Positions 1-8,380 of a DNA stretch of 64,000 bases are shown here, in pieces. Below the pieces are notes generated by a model. That model did no database searches. It had not been told where the DNA came from and saw only the letters and a program-made list of their open reading frames with translations. The position numbers and the translations under genes are program-made. The stretch is taken from NCBI GenBank assembly GCA_021778415.1, contig JAJYCL010000001.1, forward strand, positions 62,001 to 126,000, in the 5' to 3' direction. Positions within the stretch are counted from its first letter, which is position 1; every line of letters begins with the position of its first letter. This DNA is from a bacterium. Its GTDB lineage: Bacteria > Vulcanimicrobiota > Vulcanimicrobiia > Vulcanimicrobiales > Vulcanimicrobiaceae.

Positions 1-2
1 TA

Positions 3-182
3 GTCCCCTTTTTCAGGCAGAGGAGAAATCGCGGATCGCTGACCATATGGTCAATTAGCTGTCTCCTGTTCGCGCTGCTTTTTATGCCTCAACTGCAGCA
101 ATTTTCACTCGCTCTTAGCATTTGCGCGATCGTCGGCTTTTCTGCTTACTTGTTTTCATTACGATCTACAAGGTTACATTAG
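3..182 (+). CDS. C-terminal end of a membrane protein (partial)
   Basis: The frame is open from the window edge to TAG at 180-182, giving 59 residues. After a basic stretch (RQRRNRG) there are two hydrophobic segments, roughly residues 13-28 and 33-50, separated by a short polar turn, and a basic tail (SLRSTRLH). This looks like the last two helices of an integral membrane protein whose 5' part lies outside the window. The family cannot be recognised. It could be a chance frame, but the hydrophobic pattern ending in positive charges is typical of real proteins. Confidence 0.4.
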   Translation, partial: VPFFRQRRNRGSLTIWSISCLLFALLFMPQLQQFSLALSICAIVGFSAYLFSLRSTRLH

Positions 183-602
183 GGCGAGATGCCTCGATTT
201 CGTAGAGACGGAGTTAATTCAAGTCGAGTTCGCACTTAAAATCGCGAACTCGACGATCCGATCTTCGAGGCGCGCGAATCGGCGCGCGCGGTCATTTTCG
301 AATATATTGAGATCTGGCACAATCGCCAACGACGACATACGACGCTCGGACATGGCAGCCCCGTGCGGTTCGAAGAAGATCAGGCTGCATAAACTCCGTG
401 TCTACGAGCACCTCACTGTTCTCCGCTGGCGCACAGATTCTCGCCGCAAAGCACGTTTCCATGAAACGGCGCAATCGATTTTCTGCCCGATTTCTATATC
501 ATCAAAAAAATGGCCGTGTACGGATATAACGCCGATGATCAAAACGAGAAAATCAACTAACATCAAGCTTTTCCGCTCGTGATCGCATAGAAATGCATTC
601 GA
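183..602. other. Intergenic stretch without a convincing gene
   Basis: No frame here has convincing coding character. The only notable content is a 19-bp sequence (375-393) repeated near 2.8 kb and, after it, an AT-rich stretch leading into the palindromic terminator. I see no promoter that I would defend. Confidence 0.5.
375..393 (+). repeat. Direct repeat copy A (possible insertion-sequence end)
   Basis: The 19 bases starting GAAGATCAGGCTGC are identical to 2814-2832, and similarity continues a little to the right (CGTGTCT shared). The second copy lies just downstream of an IS3-family transposase relic, so both copies may be remnants of an insertion-sequence end. The two copies bracket two broken genes and the relic. 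Confidence 0.55.
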
Positions 603-638
603 ATAAATCGCGCCTCGAGGCGCGATTTATTTTATAAC
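603..638 (+). terminator. Rho-independent terminator, perfect palindrome
   Basis: Bases 603-630 form a perfect 28-nt palindrome (arms ATAAATCGCGCC and its complement around a TCGA centre), followed by a T-rich run. The GC-rich stem followed by T residues is the classical intrinsic terminator. Since the stem is symmetrical and preceded by A residues, it could act on transcription from either side. Confidence 0.75.
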
Positions 639-681
639 GACGTATTCTTGAGTTTTTCACGCGGCGATTTTGCGCGATCAG

Positions 682-744
682 TTGCCCTTACGCTCATTCA
701 TATAGTGGAATAACCGATTAAAATGGTTTCCACTCGAAGGGCAA
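682..744 (+). other. Two-tier hairpin upstream of the broken lipoprotein gene
   Basis: TTGCCCTT at 682-689 pairs with AAGGGCAA at 737-744. Inside, AGTGGAA at 704-710 pairs with TTCCACT at 728-734, with ACC/GGT pairs continuing inward. An A-run, not a T-run, follows, so it is not an intrinsic terminator on the plus strand. It sits about 70 bases upstream of the probable start of the lipoprotein pseudogene and may be a structured leader or a small mobile repeat. Confidence 0.4.
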
Positions 745-816
745 AAAAAATGCCGCTAACCTGATTTCGGATTATCGTCTGCTATCGGTTTTCTGCCTTT
801 TTATTTTGTGGGAATT

Positions 817-1721
817 TTGAATCGTAAGTTTTTTCTATTGCAGCGGCAGCGCTTGCCTGTTCGTTGTTTGCTGGATGCTCCGTAGGGGCTGCAAATACGC
901 TCATTGACACCGCCTCGCTAGCGAGCGTGCCAACACAGCAAAACTGTCACATTGTTCCTAATGCATCACAGCACGATGTCGTATTCGCATCGTGTACGGA
1001 TACGGATTTTCCATGTACGACAAGCCAACCGAATATGTCATGCGAGGGGACTACCGTAATCTATGATCCATCTGGCAACCCCGGTCGAGGATCGCCGTGT
1101 AGTTTGCCGCCCGGAGGCGCCATTGAACCGCCAAATGCGCCAAGACCTCCCGGCCCGATTCACAAGCCATTACTGCATAAATCGGCGCTTCTCTTATTAT
1201 CCGAAAAACTCGCGGCGGCCGGCATTGTTCGCGCTACTGTAAGCGCTCAAATAGCCAATAATGCCGTGCAGAAGTTCTAAAATCTCACTGACGCCGAATC
1301 CCAAGACGCTTTTGCTGATACGAGCGTATTTTCAACAACGTCAACTTTAGAGCTTTGGAAAACGCTCTCGCCGGCTGGAAGTCCTGCACTTTGCGGCCCG
1401 TTTTTTACCACGGTCTCATCCCTCATCAATTCCGATGGAAGCCTGATGACCGTTTCCGAAATTCAGCAGTCTTTTGCACTACCTCAAACTCCAACGGCGG
1501 TGAGCATCGTGTCCGGCTACGCCCCGGGAGGAACTGCTTATGTGGGAACCGCTGCAAGTAATACATTTGGCCCGGGTGGCGGTCTTCAAATTTTCGGAGG
1601 GTCCAAAGCGACACTGGCGGAAGATTCGACTGTCTCGACGGAATCTGCCCTATCAAGTCTTGGCGAGGCGTTGGAATCGCTAATTGAAGCCCTGCACACC
1701 GCTCATTGTCATGCCCAGTAA
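817..1721 (+). pseudogene. Secreted lipoprotein gene, disrupted
   Basis: A TTG at 817 begins MNRKF and would run into SIAAAALACSLFAGCS, a good lipoprotein signal peptide with cleavage before the Cys of FAGC. The T-run at 829-834 has six T where seven are needed, so the signal is out of frame with the body. The body frame then runs to an in-frame TAA at 1278-1280 and continues open to TAA at 1719-1721. The combined product would be about 300 residues: Cys-rich after the lipobox, a proline/glycine-rich stretch, then Ser/Thr/Gly-rich. No family recognised. Either a decaying gene or one with base-call errors. Six bases separate it from the next gene, suggesting an operon. Confidence 0.55.
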
Positions 1722-1727
1722 AATTAG

Positions 1728-2359
1728 GTGAACGATTTGCGTCCAGCCAACGAGTCTTTAGTCTCCGTAATAGACGACGGCAAATTCGCTCGGCGCATAC
1801 TCGTGTTGCCCGATCGAAGGAAGAGCGTCCAGCACACAATTAAACGATTCGATATATATGGCCAGCGAGTACTCGTTCGATTCCAAACAACTATCCCAAA
1901 AATGGATTTGATTGGCGTATGCCCGCTAACCGTTGCCGGGTTTCATGCCGAATTCCCAAACGCGGAATCACCGTCAATGAGGGGCTATATCGACGAATCG
2001 AAAGAACTACGATTGGTTCCCGGCGATCTCAAGGCATTTATCAGTCCAACTGGGGCATCATTCGCGTTCCAGACGACAATTTTTTCTTTAAGGCAATGCC
2101 TGATGGGTTTCTCGTACTCTTGCCTCGTGTCTGGGAAGAACCGCGTAACCTCTACTTTTACGAGTTCGATGGAACGCTTCGCTGGAGAGTCGCGAAGAAT
2201 CCATGGAAGCAAACGGGACAATTTATAAACACTGAGATATTGAATGATGAGCGAATTTTCGGAATGCTGGATCCGTATATCGGTGACATTTTTGAAATAG
2301 ATCGCATGACCGGGGAAATCATCGGTCATGAGCATGACCCCAAACGGTGCTATTACTAA
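1728..2359 (+). pseudogene. Unrecognised cytoplasmic protein gene with a frameshift
   Basis: A GTG at 1728 opens a frame reading MNDLRPANESLV through a charged, mixed alpha/beta-looking sequence to about residue 100. Natural-looking sequence then moves to the +2 frame near 2025-2045 (YQSNWGIIRVPDDNFFFK and on), ending at TAA 2357-2359 after a Trp/Tyr-rich stretch (FYEFDGTLRWRVAKNPW). The reconstructed product is about 210 residues without signal peptide or membrane segment. I do not recognise the family. It follows the broken lipoprotein gene by six bases, so the two probably formed an operon and are decaying together. Confidence 0.45.
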
Positions 2360-2394
2360 GAGACCTACCCCGACGACGCCAAATGCGGTTGGAC

Positions 2395-2700
2395 ATCCAG
2401 TCTCGCTCGTGGTCGCGAGATCGCTCGACTTGGGTCCGAGCTTTCTGTACGCCTGGATCCTGCAGTTCAAGACCGAAGTCGGCGAGTCGTTTTGCGGCAA
2501 CGGGAACCTTACATCACAGATATGAAGAGCTGCGCAAACTGCGCCGCGAGAATACTCGGCTACGCGAAGCGCGAGATATCCTAAGAAAGCGACCGCCTTC
2601 TTTGCCAAAGAATCACCTTCTCAATCGAAATTTTTCGCCAATAGAACTTGACACAACGAATCGCGGCTGGACTGGCTTTACTTGGCGGTCGTTCTCGGCG
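2395..2700 (+). mobile_element. IS3-family transposase relic
   Basis: Three pieces in different frames follow the order of an IS3 element. An OrfA helix-turn-helix part (VVARSLDLG then LYAWI) lies near 2400-2475. The OrfA leucine-zipper tail (ELRKLRRENTRLREARDILR) is at about 2524-2583. A short OrfB integrase-core piece (WLYLAVVL) is at 2673-2696. The frames are broken and most of OrfB is missing, so the element is dead. Terminal repeats are not clear, although the short repeat at 2814-2832 may mark one end. Confidence 0.7.
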
Positions 2701-2813
2701 CGGTGCTCTCCCATAGCGCCGTGGTTGCAAGTTTCTTCAACTGACGCAATCGCGAGCTCGAGGATACCATTTTCGATTCGTGAAAAATCGCATAAGCGAT
2801 GCTCTTCGAATAC

Positions 2814-2832
2814 GAAGATCAGGCTGCATAAA
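2814..2832 (+). repeat. Direct repeat copy B (possible insertion-sequence end)
   Basis: Identical over 19 bases to 375-393 and in the same orientation. It lies about 115 bases downstream of the last recognisable transposase fragment, where an IS3 right end would be expected. Confidence 0.55.
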
Positions 2833-3179
2833 TTTCGTGTCTGCGAAACCGGGACCATCGCATCGAGCTTCTGAACTGCAGTGCTGGCCCGGAAACCAAG
2901 GTGCATGCTTAAACAAGTAGCGTTTTCGCATTTCCTACGGTGCCTGAGCTATCCGCGCATTTCGAACAACGAGCAAAGCAGTCGCGTGTTGATCGATGCT
3001 CTCAGGGCCGCCGGTTGAGACTTCATCTTCGAATTAAGAGCCTTGGTAAGCAAATCGGCCGTCCGAAGTGACTCACCAAGGTGAAGGCACGAGAAGCCCA
3101 AGAAAATGCTCGAACCTGAGGCTAATCGTACCCACCGTCGCAGAGGAGTTCCTGGACGAACGCCTCATTCTTGGGCTCT
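2833..3179. other. Intergenic stretch before the 2-oxoacid dehydrogenase genes
   Basis: About 350 bases without a credible gene. It should contain the promoter of the E1-alpha/E1-beta run, but no clear -35/-10 pair is visible. A weak inverted repeat (CCTTGGT at 3041-3047, ACCAAGG at 3075-3081) is the only structure noted. Confidence 0.4.
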
Positions 3180-4220
3180 GTGAAAACCGATTCAAGCGTG
3201 TGGAACCGCGAGGGCCTTTCCGACGAGCAACTCGTGACGCTCTTGCGCACGATGTTGCTGCACCGGCTTCTCGAGGCTCGCGGCTTCCAACTCAACCGCC
3301 AGGGGAAAATCCCATTTGCCTCCGCAGGCGAGGGCCACGAGGCCGTCCAAGCCGGGGCTGCGCTGGCCTTTACGCGCGGCAAAGATATCTTCTTCCCGTA
3401 CTATCGCGACGTCGGCCTCAATCTCGGCATCGGTCTTTCCCCCTATGAGGTCATGCTTTCGCTCTTCGGCCGTGCGGCCGATCACTCCGGGGGGCGGCAA
3501 TTCCCACACCATTACGCCAGCCGAGCGCTTGGCATCGCGACGATCTCCTCCATCATCGCCGCCCAACTCAGCCACGCCGTCGGCGCGGCATATGCCATGC
3601 AGCTTCGTGGTGAGCGCGACCGGGCGGTCCTGACGACCTTCGGCGACGGCTGCACCAGCGAAGGCGAGTGGCACGAGTCGCTCAACTTTGCCGCCGTTCA
3701 CCGCCTCCCCGTCGTTTTTCTGTGCGAAAACAACCAGTGGGCCATCTCCACCCCGCTTCAACACCAGATGGCCCAGCCGGATATTTGGCGTCGCGCCGAA
3801 GGCTACGGCATCCCCGGTCGCAGCGTCGACGGCTTCGATCCGATTGCGTGCTATGCGGCCGTCCGCGAAGCGTTCGACCGTGCCCGTTCAGGTGGCGGGC
3901 CGACCCTCGTCGAGGCGAAATGCTACCGCTACCTCGCCCACACCACCGACGACGACGACCGGACCTATCGCTCCCGCGAAGAGGTCGCCGCGGCCCGGCA
4001 ACACGACCCGGTTCCAAATTTCGAGCAACTCCTCATCGACCGCGGCCTGCTGAGCGCAGCATCGGCCACAGCCCTCAAGGCCGCGATTTTGAACGAAATT
4101 AACGAAGCGACCGATCGGGCCGAGGCGATGCCCTACCCCGCCGCCGAAGAGTTATATGCTCGGGTCACGGCGGATGCGCACGAACCCTGGCGTTCGTCGT
4201 CCCCACCTCACTCAATATAA
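3180..4220 (+). CDS. 2-oxoacid dehydrogenase E1 component, alpha subunit (first copy)
   Basis: Thiamine-diphosphate-dependent alpha subunit of a pyruvate or branched-chain 2-oxoacid dehydrogenase, about 346 residues from GTG 3180. A TTG at 3171 is an alternative; neither has a clear ribosome site. The ThDP motif is intact: GDG at 155-157 and NN at 184-185 (CENNQWAIS), with the YYRD and HYASR segments of the family. It is followed after 9 bases by a second alpha subunit that aligns almost without gaps. This copy has visibly more G/C at third codon positions than the second, suggesting a different history, such as gain from a relative rather than a recent local duplication. Substrate (pyruvate or branched-chain) cannot be decided from sequence. 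Confidence 0.88.
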   Translation: MKTDSSVWNREGLSDEQLVTLLRTMLLHRLLEARGFQLNRQGKIPFASAGEGHEAVQAGAALAFTRGKDIFFPYYRDVGLNLGIGLSPYEVMLSLFGRAADHSGGRQFPHHYASRALGIATISSIIAAQLSHAVGAAYAMQLRGERDRAVLTTFGDGCTSEGEWHESLNFAAVHRLPVVFLCENNQWAISTPLQHQMAQPDIWRRAEGYGIPGRSVDGFDPIACYAAVREAFDRARSGGGPTLVEAKCYRYLAHTTDDDDRTYRSREEVAAARQHDPVPNFEQLLIDRGLLSAASATALKAAILNEINEATDRAEAMPYPAAEELYARVTADAHEPWRSSSPPHSI

Positions 4221-4229
4221 GGAACGAGA

Positions 4230-5258
4230 ATGGCAAAGTCCGCACCCCCCGCCCGCGAGGGTCTCGACAAACGCGGCCTCACCGATGAGCAATTGCGCGC
4301 AATATTTCGCAATATGCTCTTGCAGCGCGCCCTCGATAATCGTGGCTTTCAACTGAATCGCCAAGGCAAAGTCCCGTTCGCGCTCGGCTCGGAAGGCCAT
4401 GAAGCCCTGCAAGCCGGAGCCGCGATGGCCTTTTCGCGCGGCAACGATATTCTTGCTCCCTACTATCGCGATCTCGGGTTAGCACTCGGCATCGGACTCT
4501 CGCCGTACGAGATTTTGCTCTCGATTTTTGCGCGCGCCGCAGATCATAACGGTGGGCGTCAATTTCCGAACCACTATAGTTCTAAGCGCGCCGGCGTCAT
4601 GTCGTTCTCCTCGATTCTTGCGGCGCACATTCCGCATGCAGTTGGTGCAGCCTACGCAATGAAATTGCGCGGCGAAAAAAATCGCGCGGTGCTCGTTACG
4701 TGCGGCGATGGAACGACGAGTGAAGGCGAGTGGCATGAATCGATGAACTTTGCCGCCATTCACAAGCTCCCAGTGGTCATGCTCGTTGAAAACAACGAAT
4801 GGGCCATCTCCACACCGCTCGATAAACAAATGGGTCAACCCGAAATTTGGAAGCGCGCTGCAGGGTATGGAATGCCCGGCGTTCGCTTCAATGGATTTGA
4901 CCCGATTGAAACGTATGCGGTTGTCAAAAACGCACTCGACCGCGCGCATCGCGGCGAGGGCCCGTCGCTGATTGAAGGCGTCTGCTATCGTTTTCTCGCG
5001 CACTCCACCGACGACAACGATCTTACGTATCGAACCAAAGAGGAAGTCACCGAGCATCGCAAAGACGATCCGGTACCCGGTTTTGAACGCATTCTCACCG
5101 GCGCCGGCGTGATGACTGTCGCCGATGTTGAAGCGATGAAGAAAGATGTCTTGCGAGAGACCAACGAGGCGACCGATCACGCCGCAGCGATGCCATATCC
5201 CGTCGCGTCGGATCTCTATACACACGTTTACGAAGGGGCGTATCAACCGTGGCTGTGA
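4230..5258 (+). CDS. 2-oxoacid dehydrogenase E1 component, alpha subunit (second copy)
   Basis: Second E1-alpha, 342 residues, starting at ATG 4230 behind AAGGAAC. GDG at 159-161 and the asparagine pair at 188-189 form the ThDP-binding motif. It decarboxylates the 2-oxoacid and transfers the acyl group to lipoylated E2 together with E1-beta. The next gene overlaps its stop codon, so this copy is more likely to be translationally coupled to E1-beta and to be the original partner. The basic alpha-beta-E2 order matches branched-chain-type complexes. No E3 (dihydrolipoyl dehydrogenase) gene is in the window. Confidence 0.9.
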   Translation: MAKSAPPAREGLDKRGLTDEQLRAIFRNMLLQRALDNRGFQLNRQGKVPFALGSEGHEALQAGAAMAFSRGNDILAPYYRDLGLALGIGLSPYEILLSIFARAADHNGGRQFPNHYSSKRAGVMSFSSILAAHIPHAVGAAYAMKLRGEKNRAVLVTCGDGTTSEGEWHESMNFAAIHKLPVVMLVENNEWAISTPLDKQMGQPEIWKRAAGYGMPGVRFNGFDPIETYAVVKNALDRAHRGEGPSLIEGVCYRFLAHSTDDNDLTYRTKEEVTEHRKDDPVPGFERILTGAGVMTVADVEAMKKDVLRETNEATDHAAAMPYPVASDLYTHVYEGAYQPWL

Positions 5259-6256
5259 GCACTCAAGAACAGACGACAACGATGAACAACGTCGAGGCCG
5301 TTCGTCACACGCTCTATGAAGCGATGAAAAACGACGATCGCACGGTTATTCTCGGCGAAGACGTCGGCGCGCGCGGCAACGTCTTTCTGATCACCAAAGA
5401 TTTCATCGAAGAATTCGGTGCGCAGCGCGTGATCGATACGCCGATCGCCGAAGCCTCCATCGTCGGCATAGCAATCGGCATGGCGATGGAAGGCTTACGC
5501 CCCATCGCCGAAATTCAGTTTGCCGATTTCATCTATCCGGCATTCAATCAAATCGTCGGCGAAGCGGCAAAAACGCGCTACCGCAGCAACGGCGAATACA
5601 CATGTCCGATGGTCATCCGCACGCCCTACGGCGGTGGTGTCCGCGGCGCGCTCTCGCACTCCATCTCGATTGAGGCGCTGTTCTATCACGTTCCGGGATT
5701 AAAAATCGTCGCGCCCGCGTTTCCGGCCGATATCAAAGGCTTACTCAACGCCGCAATCGACGATCCGGATCCGGTCCTCTTCCTCGAACACAAGAAAACC
5801 TATCGTCTCATCAAGGGCGAAGTGCCGACCGGCCATTATACGATTCCGCTGGGCAAAGCCAACGTCGTACGCCCGGGAACGCAACTCACCGTTGTCTCCT
5901 ACGGACTTTACGTCCACTGGGCCCTCGATGCGGCAAACGCGCTCGCAAACGAAGGCTACGATGTCGAAGTGATCGATTTGCGTTCGATTCGTCCGATGGA
6001 TAAAACGACGATTCTCACCTCCGTTGAAAAGACGCGCAAACTGCTCATTATTCACGAAGACAATAAATTCGGCGGCATCGGCGCCGAAATTTCGGCGATG
6101 GTTGCCGAAGAGGCGCTCTTTAGCTTGGATGCGCCGATTCGTCGCCACTGTGCGCCCGATGTTCCGGCCATGGGCTACGCCGAACCGCTCGAACACGAAT
6201 ATATGTCGTCGCCAACTAAGATGGCCGACGCAATGCGCGAATTGGTGAGATTTTGA
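5255..6256 (+). CDS. 2-oxoacid dehydrogenase E1 component, beta subunit
   Basis: Beta subunit of the E1 heterotetramer, about 333 residues. The family pattern is complete: VRHTLYEAM and ILGEDVG at the N-terminus, PIAEASIVG, the pyrimidine-binding segment with FADFIYPAFNQI, and the C-terminal transketolase half (VIDLRSIRPMD, LIIHEDNKFGG). GTG 5255 overlaps the stop of the alpha gene and was chosen for coupling; GTG 5249 and ATG 5282 are alternatives. Its stop codon lies within the left arm of a large inverted repeat that separates it from the E2 gene. Confidence 0.9.
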   Translation: MSTQEQTTTMNNVEAVRHTLYEAMKNDDRTVILGEDVGARGNVFLITKDFIEEFGAQRVIDTPIAEASIVGIAIGMAMEGLRPIAEIQFADFIYPAFNQIVGEAAKTRYRSNGEYTCPMVIRTPYGGGVRGALSHSISIEALFYHVPGLKIVAPAFPADIKGLLNAAIDDPDPVLFLEHKKTYRLIKGEVPTGHYTIPLGKANVVRPGTQLTVVSYGLYVHWALDAANALANEGYDVEVIDLRSIRPMDKTTILTSVEKTRKLLIIHEDNKFGGIGAEISAMVAEEALFSLDAPIRRHCAPDVPAMGYAEPLEHEYMSSPTKMADAMRELVRF

Positions 6257-6403
6257 CGAACACCATGCTAGGCTCCCGACGAGGGACGCGCGCATTTTTA
6301 CCTCCTGTAAAAATGCTACTCGGTTCGCACGTGCTCCCGCCATCCTGGCTCCGCACGTGCCTCACACGCCCTCGACGAGAGCCTAGCATGGCGCTCGTCA
6401 AAA
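6251..6403. repeat. Large nested inverted repeat between E1-beta and E2 genes
   Basis: The outer arms 6251-6285 and 6369-6403 are 35 bases each and complementary at 31 positions (left arm begins TTTTGACGAACACCATGC). Inside are two further hairpins: CATTTTTAC/GTAAAAATG around the loop CTCCT (6293-6315), and a pair of GCACGTGC octamers (6327-6334 and 6353-6360). The whole would fold into a cloverleaf-like structure. On the minus strand the central hairpin reads AGGAGG followed by ATG. It is not a simple terminator, having no T-run after the outer stem. It may be a non-autonomous repeat element or an mRNA-stabilising structure. Confidence 0.75.
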
Positions 6404-6431
6404 GCACACTTTCTCATTGGGTTGGATAGAG

Positions 6432-7802
6432 ATGGCTACAACGATTACGATGCCGCAGTTAGGCGAAACCGTCACCGAGGGAACCGTCGCGCAATGGCTC
6501 AAGAAGCCCGGCGATGCGGTTGATAAGTATGAACCGTTCGTCGAAGTGTCGACGGATAAAGTGAACGCAGAAGTGCCATCGCCGGTCACGGGAACGATAC
6601 GCGAATTGCTCGTCAAAGAAGGCGAAACCGTTCCGACGGGCGCGCCGATTGCGATCATCGATGAAGTTGGCGCTGCCGCCGGTACCAATGCGGCGGGCAC
6701 ATCGCCGACTGAGCAAGTCGCCCATGCGGCGAGTGCGCCGACCACGACAGCACCATCGACAAACGGCAACGGCAAGCACACCGCACCGTCGCCGGCCGCA
6801 CATGCTCCGGCACCGTTGGACATGGCTGGACTTGAAGCTGCGCTACGCAAAGCCTCGCCTGCCGTGCGTCGTCTTGCGCGCGAACATAACATCGATATTC
6901 GCGCGCTGCACGGCAGCGGCGAACACGGACGTGTGACGGCGAACGATGTTCTCACCGCATCGGCGATGGGGCCGGCAGCAGCCGTCGGGCAAGCGATTGC
7001 CGTTGGCACCAATTTCGGTGCGACGGGAGCACCCGCCGCGATGCCTCCGGCAGCCAGCAAACCGCCGATTCCAGCGTCGGGAACCTCGACCTATGGCGAG
7101 CCGATTCCCGGCACGATGATTCCGCTGAATCAAGCGCGACGCATTATCGCGCAGCGAATGGTCGAATCAAAACACAACGCACCGCATGCGTGGTCTATGG
7201 TTGAAGTCGATGTCACCAACGTGTGGAAATGGCGCACCCGCGAAAAGGATCGCTTCGAACGCGAAACCGGGTATAAGCTCACGTTGATGCCGTTTTTCAT
7301 GCGCGCGGTCGTCGAATCGCTGTCCGTATTTCCGCTTATGAACGCGAAATTCACGCCGGACGGCATTCTCGTTGAGCGCGAGATGAATATCGGAATCGCA
7401 ATCGGCCTGGCAACGAACCTTGTCGTGCCCGTGGTCAAGCGCGCCGACGAACTCTCGATTAAAGGCTTGGCACTTGCTTCGGGTGCGCTCATCGACAAGG
7501 CACGCAAAGGCAAACTTGGCGTCGACGATCTTGCCGGTGGAACGTTTACCGTGAACAATAACGGAGCGAACGGCTCGTATGCATCGGCACCGATTATCAA
7601 TGCGGGTCAAGCCGGTATCGTTACCATGGAGACCGTCGTGAAGAAGCCGGTGGTGACCGCAGATGATGCCATTGCGATTCGTCAGATGATGAACGTCTGT
7701 CTCTCGCTCGATCATCGGGTCGTCGATGGCTACGTCGCCAGCGGTTTCCTCGCCGATCTCAAAAAACGCCTCGAAGCCATGGGCCCAACCGGAACGCTGT
7801 AG
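6432..7802 (+). CDS. Dihydrolipoamide acyltransferase E2 (lipoyl domain protein)
   Basis: Core acyltransferase of the 2-oxoacid dehydrogenase complex, 456 residues from ATG 6432 behind GGATAGAG. There is one lipoyl domain at about residues 3-76, with Lys43 in STDKV as the lipoylation site. An Ala/Pro/Thr-rich linker follows, then a peripheral subunit-binding domain (SPAVRRLAREHNID to GRVTANDV). A second Ala/Pro-rich linker precedes the catalytic domain, which ends in SLDHRVVDG with the catalytic His and Asp. The gap from E1-beta is filled by the nested inverted repeat, so E2 may be expressed at a different level from E1. Confidence 0.92.
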   Translation: MATTITMPQLGETVTEGTVAQWLKKPGDAVDKYEPFVEVSTDKVNAEVPSPVTGTIRELLVKEGETVPTGAPIAIIDEVGAAAGTNAAGTSPTEQVAHAASAPTTTAPSTNGNGKHTAPSPAAHAPAPLDMAGLEAALRKASPAVRRLAREHNIDIRALHGSGEHGRVTANDVLTASAMGPAAAVGQAIAVGTNFGATGAPAAMPPAASKPPIPASGTSTYGEPIPGTMIPLNQARRIIAQRMVESKHNAPHAWSMVEVDVTNVWKWRTREKDRFERETGYKLTLMPFFMRAVVESLSVFPLMNAKFTPDGILVEREMNIGIAIGLATNLVVPVVKRADELSIKGLALASGALIDKARKGKLGVDDLAGGTFTVNNNGANGSYASAPIINAGQAGIVTMETVVKKPVVTADDAIAIRQMMNVCLSLDHRVVDGYVASGFLADLKKRLEAMGPTGTL

Positions 7803-7809
7803 CGACGAG

Positions 7810-8166
7810 CTAGAGATCGAGTATGGCGCGCAGTCCCTTGTCGATGAGCGACATGGTCTGCGCGTCAAGGGACGCGACTCGATGCCCGACGATGCGCCGT
7901 TTGTCGATGCTACGAACCTGATTGCATACGACCAGCGAGTCGTGCGCGATTCCGCTTGCAGCGCTCACGAAAACATTGAGCACATTTGCATCCGCCTGAG
8001 ATCCCGACGTTATCGGGCAAACGATCGTCGTTGGCGAGCGGTGGTTTGCCGCATCTCTTTGCACGACGACACATGGACGCGTTTTGCGAAGCTCCGAGCC
8101 GATGACCGGATCCAGCGTTACGTTCCAAATTTCACCCCGCAGAATATCAGGCTTCAAGTCCGTCAC
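7810..8166 (-). CDS. MazF/PemK-family endoribonuclease toxin
   Basis: Type II toxin of the MazF/PemK fold, predicted to cut mRNA and to be neutralised by the preceding gene product. The family signature is clear: RGEIWNVTLDP, then GSELRKTRPCVVVQ, and a central VCPIT strand. About 118 residues from GTG 8166, which has GGGAAG nine bases upstream and overlaps the antitoxin gene by 20 bases. TTG 8157 and an ATG near 8202 are alternatives. The gene converges on the E2 gene with only 7 bases between the stops. Confidence 0.88.
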   Translation of the reverse strand: MTDLKPDILRGEIWNVTLDPVIGSELRKTRPCVVVQRDAANHRSPTTIVCPITSGSQADANVLNVFVSAASGIAHDSLVVCNQVRSIDKRRIVGHRVASLDAQTMSLIDKGLRAILDL

Positions 8167-8374
8167 CGATCGCAGCTTCCCATTCGTCGTTGATGTTCGC
8201 ATCTCGCGTTGCAGTCTGTGAACAAATGGCGGCAATTTCGGCATCTTCTATCAGGCGCCGACGCACGTGTGCCGCCGCAACGGCGGCCTCAACCATGAAT
8301 GCCGTGCGGTTTTCGGCGACGGAATCGATCAGCGCCAGCGCCTCGTCCGGAACGAGCATCGATATTTTGGGCAT
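8147..8374 (-). CDS. Antitoxin paired with the MazF-like toxin
   Basis: Small protein of 75 residues beginning MPKISMLVPDEALALID, which fits a ribbon-helix-helix DNA-binding N-terminus. It is followed by an acidic C-terminal tail (EDAEIAAI, NDEWEAAIGDGLEA) of the kind that wraps around the toxin. Its overlap with the MazF-like gene and shared promoter make the antitoxin role likely even though the sequence is not a textbook MazE. It probably represses its own promoter. Confidence 0.8.
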   Translation of the reverse strand: MPKISMLVPDEALALIDSVAENRTAFMVEAAVAAAHVRRRLIEDAEIAAICSQTATRDANINDEWEAAIGDGLEA

Positions 8375-8380
8375 ACTTTT

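Noticed and set aside
1985-2608. A 207-codon minus-strand frame
   Set aside because: It runs antisense through a broken gene and the IS3 relic, has no ribosome site and shows no family pattern.
5741-6343. A 200-codon minus-strand frame with AGGAGG-ATG inside the inverted repeat
   Set aside because: Almost all of it is the antisense of E1-beta. The start signal is part of a palindrome, so it arises from the repeat rather than from a gene.
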